Source: an uncultured Ruminococcus sp.
GTDB taxonomy: Bacteria > Bacillota > Clostridia > Oscillospirales > Ruminococcaceae
Length of the DNA stretch: 14,293 bases
Assembly (NCBI GenBank): GCA_937901485.1
Contig: CALGTT010000195.1
Coordinates: 1-14,293, forward strand
Direction of reading: 5' to 3'
Both the position numbers and the translations under genes were made by a program. The notes under the pieces are model-generated. The model searched no databases. It had not been told where the DNA came from and saw nothing but the letters and a program-made list of their open reading frames with translations. This document shows positions 7,101-14,220 of this stretch, in pieces (position 1 is the stretch's first letter; the number at the start of each line of letters is the position of its first letter).

Positions 7101-7131
7101 GAGGGACGATGTTTCGCATCGTCCTTCTCTT
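7101..7131 (+). terminator. Intrinsic terminator downstream of the ROK gene
   Basis: GGACGATG (7104-7111) pairs with CATCGTCC (7117-7124) around TTTCG, extended by weaker GAG/TTC pairs, and is followed by TTCTCTT. The last T bases of its tail overlap the -35 box of the next gene. Confidence 0.85.
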
Positions 7132-7158
7132 GACAAGTGCACTTTTTTGTGCTACAAT
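7130..7158 (+). promoter_or_regulatory. Sigma-A promoter of the 7194-7943 gene
   Basis: TTGACA (7130-7135) and TACAAT (7153-7158) are 17 bases apart. The spacer holds a small inverted repeat, GCAC-TTTTTT-GTGC (7139-7152), that could be structural or an operator. The -35 box starts in the T tail of the upstream terminator. Confidence 0.9.
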
Positions 7159-7193
7159 AAGAAAGTAATATTAATGAAAAGCAAGGGGTTCTT

Positions 7194-7943
7194 ATGAGCA
7201 AAAAAACAAAGATCATCATCACAGTCGTTTCCATTCTGGTGGTTCTGGGCTTGGCGGCGTGGTTTTTTGTACCGCGCATCCTGATTTTCCTCGGAACAAA
7301 GTCAATTTTGCAGGATGTGGGCGAATCGGCAACGTATTTCACAGCATACGATGTGCACGCTGAGGATGTGCAGACCGTCGGCAACGGACATATCACCGTG
7401 GACATTCCGGCGGATTTTGAAGTGAACAAAGAGTATGAAGGCGGCATAGTGTATCGTAATGCTGACGAAACTGCGTCCCTTTTAATCATGGAACCGAGCG
7501 ACATGAGCGAACTGAACCTGCTCGATGCAGACAGCTTCAGCGAAACGATCTCCGGCTTGCAGGGCGCGTACAGTGTGAACCAGATCCGCAAGGGCTTTGA
7601 GAAAATCGGCAACGGTCTGCCGGACTCTGCGTACAATACCTTCAAATGCGTGTACCTGCTTGACGAGGACGACAACAGCTTCTGGAGCTTCAATCAGGGG
7701 CTTGCGTTCATGATATCTGCCACACTCAAACAGACAACGCCGGCTTACGGACATGTGGAGATCTACGAAACGGACGAGATCTGCGGCTTTGTGCATGTGC
7801 AGGAACACGAGGACGGCACTACAACAGGTCTGCTGGAGATCTACCGCACGGACGATCTGGGAACGGTGAACAGCATGATCATCAAAAACGTGGAACGGGA
7901 GACGATCTATGCAATTATGAATTCTGCGGAAGCGGCAAAATAA
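7194..7943 (+). CDS. Membrane-anchored extracytoplasmic protein of unknown function
   Basis: The 249-residue protein is not recognised. It begins MSKKTKIIITVVSILVVLGL, a short positive N-terminus and one transmembrane helix (about 6-28), with no lipobox cysteine. It continues with FVPRILIFLG and a soluble, acidic, beta-rich region (HITVDIPADFEVNKEYEGGI, ETASLLIMEPSD, AYGHVEIYETDEICGFVHV, TTGLLEIYRTDDL). The DIPADFEV stretch is reminiscent of domains seen in small exported proteins, but no family can be named safely. AAGGGG (7183-7188) lies 5 bases before the ATG. It has its own promoter and terminator and is a single-gene unit. Inverted family II repeats flank it on both sides, in the same geometry as family I around the 1580-3028 gene. 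Confidence 0.85.
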   Translation: MSKKTKIIITVVSILVVLGLAAWFFVPRILIFLGTKSILQDVGESATYFTAYDVHAEDVQTVGNGHITVDIPADFEVNKEYEGGIVYRNADETASLLIMEPSDMSELNLLDADSFSETISGLQGAYSVNQIRKGFEKIGNGLPDSAYNTFKCVYLLDEDDNSFWSFNQGLAFMISATLKQTTPAYGHVEIYETDEICGFVHVQEHEDGTTTGLLEIYRTDDLGTVNSMIIKNVERETIYAIMNSAEAAK

Positions 7944-7946
7944 CAG

Positions 7947-7982
7947 AAAGGACGATGCGCCCCAAACGCACCGTCCTTTTTA
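7947..7982 (+). terminator. Intrinsic terminator of the 7194-7943 gene
   Basis: AAAGGACGATGCG (7947-7959) pairs with CGCACCGTCCTTTT (7967-7980) with one A-C mismatch, and is followed by T-rich TTTTTA. It begins 3 bases after the stop and again uses the GGACG/CGTCC core. Confidence 0.88.
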
Positions 7983-7983
7983 C

Positions 7984-8103
7984 TTTCAATAGCCATGACG
8001 CTCTGCGAAGCAAGCGTCATGCGGTTCAGAATCCTTTCTCGCGAAACAGAAACTTTCCGCATGGATTCCCTCCCATACGCGTCCAACAGCGCGGTTGCCG
8101 CGC
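7984..8103 (+). repeat. Family II intergenic repeat, copy B
   Basis: This copy reads CAATAGCCATGACGCT onward to GGTTGCCGCGC, opposite in orientation to copy A. The variable hairpin is CATGACGCT (7994-8002) with AGCGTCATG (8013-8021), inner stem TGC-GAA-GCA. The end hairpin is GCGCGG-TTG-CCGCGC. On the minus strand it carries a 51-codon open frame from 8062 to 7907, behind GGGAGGG; see findings. Confidence 0.87.
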
Positions 8104-8133
8104 CATACGCGCTCAACAGCGCAGTTGCCGCGC
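8074..8133 (+). repeat. Tandem 30-bp end module of family II
   Basis: Positions 8074-8103 and 8104-8133 are two adjacent 30-base units, both starting CATACGCG and ending GTTGCCGCGC, with 27 of 30 bases equal. The first is the end of copy B. The second looks like the leftover end of another copy. A third, more diverged version closes copy C (8236-8265). Confidence 0.85.
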
Positions 8134-8136
8134 CCT

Positions 8137-8269
8137 CTCATTCCTTACAATAGCTATGACGCTCTGCGAAGCAAGCGTCATGCGGTTCAGAAGCTTTGCT
8201 CGCGAAACAGTAAGCCTCCGTCATCATTTCGCTTCCATACGCGTCTGCCAGCGCGGGCTCCGCGCCGCG
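8137..8269 (+). repeat. Family II intergenic repeat, copy C
   Basis: This is a direct repeat of copy B, starting CTCATTCCTTACAATAGC. It has the hairpin ATGACGCT (8156-8163) with AGCGTCAT (8174-8181) and the shared GCGGTTCAGAA and CTCGCGAAACAG blocks. The middle is more diverged (8210-8235). The end hairpin is GCGCGG-GCT-CCGCGC, with the same stem and a different loop from copy B. It ends 6 bases from the stop codon of the minus-strand lipoprotein gene, just as copy A abuts the ROK stop. Confidence 0.85.
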
Positions 8270-8275
8270 GTTGAT

Positions 8276-8929
8276 TTAGTAGTTGAGGTTGAGGAGTTTG
8301 TCGTCGATTTCGAGCCAGTCATCATCGGAGATGCCGTATACGCCGTCCTCGTCCTCGGTGATCTCCACGATCTTGGTCTGTGCCTCGCCGTAACCGATCT
8401 CGTCGAGGGCTTCATTGGCGATTCTCAGAACCTCGGCTGCGTATTCTTCCTCCAGAGCTGTGCGCTCCTCCTCTGTCTCCGCATTGAAATAACGGTCGCC
8501 GAATTCGCCGTTATAGAACGCCTCGATCTCATCATAAGTAATATCCCAGAAATCCATCGGCTCACAGTTGACAGTAATATGATAGGTATCACCGGACTTG
8601 ACTGCCGGTTCAACGGTATACTTTACCTTGCCCATCAGATCCTTCGCAAGCTTCTCATACTGTTCCATCGTTTCCTCAGAAATATAGTCGATCTCTACAG
8701 CATTCTGATAGCAGATCAGCTCTGCCACATAGTCCACCTGACTCTGGTAAACCTCTTCCGCTTCTTCCTGCGTGGATTCGGTCAGCTCCATGTAGTTTTC
8801 ATACTCTGCAATATAGGTGCAGTCAAGAACGGACTGGATGTATCTTGTATATGTCTCGCTCTCGCTCTCACAGCCAGTCAGACCTGCACACATTGCCAGT
8901 GCTGCAAGCATTGCAGTTACCTTTTTCAT
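8276..8929 (-). CDS. Lipoprotein of unknown function
   Basis: The 217-residue protein begins with a lipoprotein signal peptide, MKKVTAMLAALAMCAGLTGC, whose lipobox LTGC places the lipidated cysteine at residue 20. The mature part is strongly acidic and mainly helical (TQEEAEEVYQSQVDYVAELI, ETEEERTALEEEYAAEVL), with a short beta stretch VKSGDTYHITVNCEPMDF. It would sit on the outer face of the membrane. I do not recognise a catalytic motif; binding or envelope roles are open. AGGAGG (8943-8938) lies 8 bases before the ATG. A perfect promoter lies about 95 bases upstream, and between them is a terminator-like hairpin, so expression may be attenuated. No terminator is seen after the stop; the family II end hairpin begins within 10 bases. 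Confidence 0.88.
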   Translation of the reverse strand: MKKVTAMLAALAMCAGLTGCESESETYTRYIQSVLDCTYIAEYENYMELTESTQEEAEEVYQSQVDYVAELICYQNAVEIDYISEETMEQYEKLAKDLMGKVKYTVEPAVKSGDTYHITVNCEPMDFWDITYDEIEAFYNGEFGDRYFNAETEEERTALEEEYAAEVLRIANEALDEIGYGEAQTKIVEITEDEDGVYGISDDDWLEIDDKLLNLNY

Positions 8930-8958
8930 TTTGTGTTCCTCCTATTTCGATCCTGCTG

Positions 8959-8987
8959 AAAAGAAAAGCCCCACCTTGCGGCAGGGC
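8959..8987 (-). terminator. Terminator-like hairpin in the leader of the 8276-8929 gene
   Basis: Read on the minus strand, GCCCTGCC, a GCAA tetraloop and GGTGGGGC form an 8-bp stem (two wobble pairs), followed by TTTTCTTTT. It lies after the promoter at 9050-9022 and before the ribosome site at 8943-8938. CTGCTG before it and CAGCAG after it could pair with each other. It may be an attenuator, or a terminator for the upstream operon that the leader has to pass. Confidence 0.75.
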
Positions 8988-9021
8988 AGTCCTATGAACA
9001 GCAGTGCAGTAAAGTGCCACT

Positions 9022-9050
9022 ATTATAGCACATTTTCACGCCGCTGTCAA
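9022..9050 (-). promoter_or_regulatory. Consensus sigma-A promoter of the 8276-8929 gene
   Basis: On the minus strand, TTGACA (9050-9045) and TATAAT (9027-9022) are 17 bases apart, both perfect. The box lies between the stop of the upstream lipoprotein gene (9084) and the leader hairpin. Confidence 0.92.
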
Positions 9051-9083
9051 GAAAAATATACTGAATACAGCGTTTTTCACAGA

Positions 9084-10037
9084 TTATTCCGCGCTTTCCT
9101 CCTCAGATTGTGCAGATTCCTCCGTGGTTTCTTCCTCTGCTGCACTCTCGGCAGCCTCTGTCTCAGCTTCTGCATTCTCAGCAGTTTCCTCGGATGCGCC
9201 CTCAGCAGCTTCCGTTTCCTCTGCCTCGCCCTCGGACGTTTCTTCCTCTGTTTCCACGCCGTAAGCACTCAGCGGGATGGAGTTGCCGTCAGCATCATAG
9301 AAAGTAAGGTTATCAATATAAGTATCCGTTACATTCTGCAAGCCCCAGCGCATGATCTGCAGGGTGATCTCCTCCTGTGCCGGATCCCACTTCTTGCCGC
9401 CGGATGCCAGCAGGAACTTGAAGGTAACACGGTACATGTCCGAACGCGGCAGAGCGTACTCATTGATCTCCGTTGCTGCAAAATCGGCAAAGCCATACCA
9501 CTTGTCATCCATCGTGATCGTGCCGCCGCCGCCGCCGATCCAGCCGGGAACTGCCAGATTCACACCGTCATCGCCTACAAAAGCATCCGCCTCGGCTGTA
9601 CCGCCGATGTCAAAGCTGATGCTGTTGACCTGTGCACACTGCTCCGGAGTCAGAAGCTTTTTCACATCGAACAGCATCTTCTGCACCAATGCGCCCACAT
9701 CATCCGCGGAGCTTTTGGTATCATGGTAGCGGAGCATGGAATTGCCGTCCACAACTTCTACGGAAAGCGTGCCGTCAGCCGCGCCGTCATCATCGCAGAC
9801 AACGGTCACGAAATCGCAGTTGCCGTCATCAAATGTCACTGCGTTGGGATCAGCCTCCGCAAACGGCGCATTCGTCGGAGGCTCTGTGACCTCCTCCGTT
9901 GTCGGCTCAGTGGGAGCTTCCGTGGTCGGGGCTTCTGTCGGGGGTGTGGTTTCCTTGTTGACATCTGCGCCGCCGCCGCAGGCAGTCATGGAAAGCATTG
10001 CCGTCAGCAGGGACAGCAGGATGAGATTTTTTTTCAT
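9084..10037 (-). CDS. Lipoprotein with disordered linker and acidic tail
   Basis: The 317-residue protein has a lipoprotein signal (MKKNLILLSLLTAMLSMTAC; lipidated cysteine 20). A Thr/Glu/Pro linker follows (about 29-58, with PTEAPTTEAPTEPTTEE). The folded domain (about 60-250) has beta-rich stretches, a GGGGG run, FDVKKLLTPEQ, and TDTYIDNLTFYDADGN. The tail of about 60 residues is made almost only of E, A, S and T. The YIDNLTFYDADGN end is reminiscent of carbohydrate-binding beta-sandwiches, but no family can be assigned with confidence. AAGGAG (10051-10046) lies 8 bases before the ATG. The gene starts 16 bases after the epimerase stop, so the two form an operon. This suggests, but does not prove, a role connected with sugars at the cell surface. 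Confidence 0.9.
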   Translation of the reverse strand: MKKNLILLSLLTAMLSMTACGGGADVNKETTPPTEAPTTEAPTEPTTEEVTEPPTNAPFAEADPNAVTFDDGNCDFVTVVCDDDGAADGTLSVEVVDGNSMLRYHDTKSSADDVGALVQKMLFDVKKLLTPEQCAQVNSISFDIGGTAEADAFVGDDGVNLAVPGWIGGGGGTITMDDKWYGFADFAATEINEYALPRSDMYRVTFKFLLASGGKKWDPAQEEITLQIMRWGLQNVTDTYIDNLTFYDADGNSIPLSAYGVETEEETSEGEAEETEAAEGASEETAENAEAETEAAESAAEEETTEESAQSEEESAE

Positions 10038-10053
10038 GGTAATTGCTCCTTTC

Positions 10054-11064
10054 TTATTTGAGAGTGAAGAAACGCTGTCTGAATGTACAGCTTTCCTCCG
10101 GACGAAGCTCCTGATAGCCGGTAAAGCCGTTCGGCAGTCCGAGATTCGGTGCGTCGATCATCGCAGACATCGGCTCAGGGCAGAAATAGCCGTTGAAGCC
10201 GCGGTCATTCCAGATGATCCAGAACTTGTAGTTTTCGCTGATCTCATAGGCAAATCTCTTGCCCGTTTCCACATCCTCGCAGATCATGCCGTAGAAGTCC
10301 TCGCCGTCCACCATCATGTGCTCTGCAAAATACATTTCGTTGTCGATCACCTGCAGCACGGGGCATCTCTGACCGCTGCGGTATTCCAGATCCTGCATGG
10401 AGAGATCCTCCAGCTCCTTGGTCGGCAGGCAGCGTTCATTCAGGGTGCAGCGTTTGCCGATCGGCACGGTGATGCGCTCGTCCTTTTCCTTGCCGCCCAC
10501 AACGAACGGGGAGTTGATGGCAGTATGCGTTGCCACGGAAATGGGCATCATCTTGTGGGAAAGGTTTTTCAGGGTGAATTCATATTCCAGACCGCAGGAA
10601 GAGAGCGTGAATGTAAATTCTGCGCGGAAGCGGATGGGAAGATACTGGAAAAAGGGATCTTTTTCATCATAATCATAAGCCGTCTTTACCCATGCGCAGT
10701 TATCATCCGCCTTGTATTCCACAACGGTATGTGCACGCTTGTGGAGAAAGCCGTGGATGTGGTTGTTGTAGGGTGCGGCTTCGTTGACGGGCAGGTGATA
10801 GGTCGCATCGGAGGTGCGCAGTACGCCGTCGGAAAAGCGGTTCGGGAGATAAAGCGTGGGCAGTCCCCACACCTCGGCGGACTGGAGCAGCTGCGGATAG
10901 GTGTTGGTATCGCTGAAGCGGAAAAATTCGATGCCGTTCACCGTATCATGCAGGCGGATGACATTTGAGCCAAGCTCCGGTGCGATCAGTGCGGTGTAGC
11001 CGCCGGCATCCATGCGGACACAGGGCATTCCGCCCCACTGCATCATCTGTGTTGTGTTTTTCAT
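10054..11064 (-). CDS. Aldose 1-epimerase family protein
   Basis: The 336-residue protein matches the galactose mutarotase-like fold in length and motifs. NRFSDGVL (near residue 75) corresponds to the NRI..G substrate site. HIHGFLH carries the probable first catalytic histidine (His104). SVATHTAIN carries the second (His180). CPEPMSAMIDAPN holds the probable catalytic glutamate (Glu297), and ends GLPNGFTGYQELRPEE. The family interconverts alpha and beta anomers of free sugars, and some members act on phosphorylated or other sugars; substrate is not predictable. No signal peptide is seen, so it is probably cytoplasmic. The start at 11064 is chosen for AAGGAGG (11079-11073) 8 bases upstream; the frame stays open further upstream but crosses the promoter. 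First gene of an operon with the 9084-10037 lipoprotein. Confidence 0.93.
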   Translation of the reverse strand: MKNTTQMMQWGGMPCVRMDAGGYTALIAPELGSNVIRLHDTVNGIEFFRFSDTNTYPQLLQSAEVWGLPTLYLPNRFSDGVLRTSDATYHLPVNEAAPYNNHIHGFLHKRAHTVVEYKADDNCAWVKTAYDYDEKDPFFQYLPIRFRAEFTFTLSSCGLEYEFTLKNLSHKMMPISVATHTAINSPFVVGGKEKDERITVPIGKRCTLNERCLPTKELEDLSMQDLEYRSGQRCPVLQVIDNEMYFAEHMMVDGEDFYGMICEDVETGKRFAYEISENYKFWIIWNDRGFNGYFCPEPMSAMIDAPNLGLPNGFTGYQELRPEESCTFRQRFFTLK

Positions 11065-11113
11065 GGGTAGTTCCTCCTTGTGTATTTGTGTAACTGCTGC
11101 AATGTTTATTTCT

Positions 11114-11142
11114 ATTGTATCACTTTTTTCAGAATTTGTCCA
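11114..11142 (-). promoter_or_regulatory. Sigma-A promoter of the epimerase operon
   Basis: On the minus strand, TGGACA (11142-11137) and TACAAT (11119-11114) are 17 bases apart, one mismatch each from consensus. About 50 bases lie between it and the epimerase start. Confidence 0.82.
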
Positions 11143-11168
11143 GTAGACAATGAAAATGTTCACACTTT

Positions 11169-11180
11169 GCACAGCTGTGC
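11169..11180. promoter_or_regulatory. Palindrome between divergent promoters
   Basis: GCACAGCTGTGC is a perfect 12-base palindrome 27 bases upstream of the epimerase -35 box and about 85 bases upstream of the yfhO-like -35 box. It is a candidate regulator site; which gene it serves is unknown. Confidence 0.4.
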
Positions 11181-11263
11181 GATCAATATTTGTGCAAAAC
11201 AACGAATTTGTAGAAAACGGACATAAAAATGCACAGTCACATCCTGAAAATTCTCAGAAACGC

Positions 11264-11292
11264 TTGCAAAAAGTCAAAAAGCATGGTATAAT
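11264..11292 (+). promoter_or_regulatory. Sigma-A promoter of the YfhO-like gene
   Basis: TTGCAA (11264-11269) and a perfect TATAAT (11287-11292) are 17 bases apart, 50 bases before the start codon. These are the same -35 and -10 hexamers as in the ROK promoter. Confidence 0.87.
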
Positions 11293-11320
11293 ATTTGTAT
11301 CTGTGATTGGATACAAATAT
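11291..11320. promoter_or_regulatory. Inverted repeat at the YfhO-like transcription start
   Basis: ATATTTGTATC (11291-11301) and GATACAAATAT (11310-11320) are perfect complements with an 8-base spacer. The left arm overlaps the -10 box and the expected start site (about 11299). Much of that arm would therefore not be transcribed, and a DNA operator is more likely than an RNA hairpin. Confidence 0.65.
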
Positions 11321-11341
11321 CACGAAAAGAGGAGGAACAAT

Positions 11342-14215
11342 ATGACAAAGAACACAGCGGCAGCTGCGCAGACCAATCCGGCTGCAAAGGAACGCCGCAG
11401 CATCTCTGCGCAGGCGATCGTGCAGGCGATCCGGAACTGGGCGGTGCAGAATCGTTTCTACATTCTGGCATTCTTCATTCCTGTGATCCTGATGTACATC
11501 ACCTACGCGCTCTTCGGATTATATCCGTTCGGAAAACAGTCCGTGCTTGCACTGGACCTGAATGCACAGTATGTCTACTATTTTGAGGCACTGCATGAGG
11601 CTTTCTGGGGTGACGGCAGTATTTTCTACAACTGGTCACGAAACCTCTCCGGTGAGTACATGGGCATCATTGGCTACTACCTTGCAAGCCCCTTCACACT
11701 CATCGTCATGCTTCTGCCCCGCAAGTGGATCCTCACGAGCCTGCTGATCATGATCCTTTGCAAGATCGGTACAGCAAGCGTGACATTCTGCTATTTCCTG
11801 CAGAAATCCAGAAAGATGGTTCCCCTGCAGGCAATGATCTTCTCCATCCTGTATTCCCTGATGGCATACATGGTCATCCAGACCATTGACCCGATGTGGC
11901 TGGACGGCGTGGTTTTCCTCCCGCTGATCGCACTGGGCGTGGAATACCTCATTGATGACGGAAGAAAGCTCAATTACATCATCCCCATTGCAATGATGTT
12001 CATTGCAAACTTCTACATCGGCTACATGATCGGTATCTTCACTGCGTTCTACTTTGTTTACTACCTGTTCTTCGGCAGTGAACAGAAGGGCAGAAAGATC
12101 GGCGATTATTTCTATTCCTGCTGCAATTTCGCAGTCAGCACGCTGGTGTCCCTGATGCTCTCCGCGTTCATGATCCTGCCGGTGTACAACGCACTGCAGC
12201 TTGGTAAGTTCGACTTCACAGAGCCGGACTTCAGCTTCACCACACAGTTTGAACCGCTGGATGTCATCGGTCAGCTCCTGATCTGTCAGTATGACTCTGT
12301 CAACGTACAGGGCAGCCCTGAGATCTACTGCGGTATCCTGACACTGGTACTGCTCCCGCTGTTCTTCCTGAACAGCAAAATTGAAGTCCGCAAGAAGCTG
12401 GGCTACGGCTTCCTCATTGCGGCAATGTTCTTCAGCATGTACATCAAGCCTGTGGACATGCTGTGGCACGGCGGACAGGTGCCGAACTGGCTGCCTTTCC
12501 GTTATTCCTTCATTGTTTCCTTTGTTCTGCTTTCCATGGCAGCAACGGCATTCAAGCATATTGACGGCATCAAGCTCGGACACATCGGCGGTACGTTCTT
12601 CGGTGTGCTGGCACTGGTGCTCTACATCTCCGGCAAGGGCTATGAGCATCTGGATATGATGACCTCTATCTGGCTGAGTATCGGTCTGGCAGCGGTTTAT
12701 CTGGTGATCCTGTATGTGCACGCACAGAGAGTACAGGCTGAAAAGTCTTCCAAGTATGTGATCCCGATCCTGCTGATCTGCGCCATTTCCGGTGAGCTGC
12801 TGTACAACAGCCTGCACACCATGAAAGATGTGGACGAGGAGGTTGCATATTCCTCCAGAGCATCCTATGAGATGTTCGTGCAGTCCGGTAAGGCAGCGAC
12901 CGACCTGATGAAGGAGCGTGACAGCGGTCTGTACCGTGCGGAAAAGACCTACACACGCTGCGTCAACGACAACCTTGCATTCGGTCTGAAGGGCATTACG
13001 CACTCCAGCTCCGTGATGAATGCAAAGACACTGAATTTCATCGAAACACTGGGCTACTGCACCAGAAGCTATTACTCCCGTTATGAGGGTTCTACCGTGC
13101 TTTCCGACTCCCTGCTGGGCATCAAGTACGTTCTTGACAGAGGCGATACTCCGACACGTCCCCTGCTTCACAGCAGCTACCAGAAGGTGGACGAGTACAC
13201 CTACAAGGACAAGGATGACAAGGACAGCAGCGGCAATCCGAAGGAAAAGACCATTTCCATCTACGAGAACCCGAACGCACTGTCCATCGGCTACATGGCA
13301 GATGATGACATCCTGCGCATTGACCATCTGGGCAATGACAACCCGTTCAACAGCCAGAATGTACTGCTCAGCACCCTGACCGGCAACACGGTATTTGATG
13401 AAGCAGGACAGATCGCAGGCGTGAACGAGTACTACACACGCATTGACACCGGCGAGCCGGTACTTGGTGCGGTTACAGTTTCCAGCTACAACGGTCAGCC
13501 GACCTACACCAAGATGGAAAGCGGCGACCCAACCGTTGACTACCGCTTCACTGTAGAGCAGCCGAAGGAGATCTTCATGTTCCTCAAGACCGAGAACGAG
13601 CAGAAGGTAAACCTCTGGCTGGGTACATGGGATGAGGAAACAGGCGACTACTTCTTCCCGTCCGGCGGTTATGGTACTTACTTTGAAACCAAGAACTACT
13701 CCATCATTTCTCTGGGCACATTCGAGGTCGGCACAAAGGTTTGTATGCGTCTGACCGTTGACAATGAGCACAACGCGACCATCATCAAGGAGCCTTTCTT
13801 CTACTACTACAATCCGGAAATGCTCCAGCCCGATATTGACTCCCTGAAGGATGCACAGCTCCAGGTCGAGAAGTTCAATGACAGATACATCAAGGGTACT
13901 GTTACTGCTTCCGAGGGCGAGGTGCTGTTCACTTCCATCCCGTATCAGGACGGCTGGACAGTCAAGGTGGACGGCAAGAAGGTCGAGCCGGTCGAGGTCG
14001 TTAAGGCAATGATCGGTGTAGAGCTGACACCGGGTACACATACGGTGACGTTCTCCTACACACCGCCCGGATTCACAGTGGGCGTGATCCTGTTCGTGCT
14101 CGGCATTGGTATGCTGGTACTGTTCTATCGCTATGACAGAAAGAACAACAAGGTCATCATCGCTGCACTGAAGGCAAAGAAGCTTGCCGATATTCAGGCT
14201 GAAAAGAAGGCATAA
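11342..14215 (+). CDS. YfhO-family large membrane protein (GT-C-like glycosyltransferase)
   Basis: The 957-residue protein has a cytoplasmic N-terminus, a first helix at about 40-62, then the conserved DLNAQYVYYFEALHEAFWGD and NLSGEYMGIIGYYLASPF of the YfhO family (PF09586). Roughly a dozen further helices are followed by a large extracytoplasmic region (about 480-905) and a final helix (about 910-931) with a lysine-rich end. The pre-terminal block IPYQDGWTVKVDGKKVEPV and TPGTHTVTFSYTPPGF is a strong family signature. In Bacillus subtilis YfhO is needed to glycosylate lipoteichoic acid using a lipid-linked sugar made by CsbB; a similar envelope role is inferred. No CsbB- or GtcA-like gene is in this window. 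AGGAGG (11330-11335) lies 6 bases before ATG 11342; earlier in-frame codons run through the promoter. It is a single-gene unit. Confidence 0.93.
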   Translation: MTKNTAAAAQTNPAAKERRSISAQAIVQAIRNWAVQNRFYILAFFIPVILMYITYALFGLYPFGKQSVLALDLNAQYVYYFEALHEAFWGDGSIFYNWSRNLSGEYMGIIGYYLASPFTLIVMLLPRKWILTSLLIMILCKIGTASVTFCYFLQKSRKMVPLQAMIFSILYSLMAYMVIQTIDPMWLDGVVFLPLIALGVEYLIDDGRKLNYIIPIAMMFIANFYIGYMIGIFTAFYFVYYLFFGSEQKGRKIGDYFYSCCNFAVSTLVSLMLSAFMILPVYNALQLGKFDFTEPDFSFTTQFEPLDVIGQLLICQYDSVNVQGSPEIYCGILTLVLLPLFFLNSKIEVRKKLGYGFLIAAMFFSMYIKPVDMLWHGGQVPNWLPFRYSFIVSFVLLSMAATAFKHIDGIKLGHIGGTFFGVLALVLYISGKGYEHLDMMTSIWLSIGLAAVYLVILYVHAQRVQAEKSSKYVIPILLICAISGELLYNSLHTMKDVDEEVAYSSRASYEMFVQSGKAATDLMKERDSGLYRAEKTYTRCVNDNLAFGLKGITHSSSVMNAKTLNFIETLGYCTRSYYSRYEGSTVLSDSLLGIKYVLDRGDTPTRPLLHSSYQKVDEYTYKDKDDKDSSGNPKEKTISIYENPNALSIGYMADDDILRIDHLGNDNPFNSQNVLLSTLTGNTVFDEAGQIAGVNEYYTRIDTGEPVLGAVTVSSYNGQPTYTKMESGDPTVDYRFTVEQPKEIFMFLKTENEQKVNLWLGTWDEETGDYFFPSGGYGTYFETKNYSIISLGTFEVGTKVCMRLTVDNEHNATIIKEPFFYYYNPEMLQPDIDSLKDAQLQVEKFNDRYIKGTVTASEGEVLFTSIPYQDGWTVKVDGKKVEPVEVVKAMIGVELTPGTHTVTFSYTPPGFTVGVILFVLGIGMLVLFYRYDRKNNKVIIAALKAKKLADIQAEKKA

Positions 14216-14220
14216 ACATC

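Noticed and set aside
6963..8269. CRISPR array
   Set aside because: Copies are few, long, inverted relative to each other and carry genes between them; there are no short regular repeats or spacers, and no cas gene.
7955..8959. Long plus-strand open frame across family II repeats and the lipoprotein gene
   Set aside because: It is built from repeat copies plus the complement of a lipoprotein gene that has a signal peptide, ribosome site and promoter.
11065..11341. Upstream extensions of the epimerase and YfhO-like frames into the divergent region
   Set aside because: They would translate through good promoters, and both genes have strong ribosome sites at the later starts.
11636..14041. Very long open frame antisense to the YfhO-like gene (about 800 codons)
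   Set aside because: It is a shadow of a high-confidence gene: composition is rich in H, Q, C and D with no recognisable domain, and no ribosome site or promoter fits.
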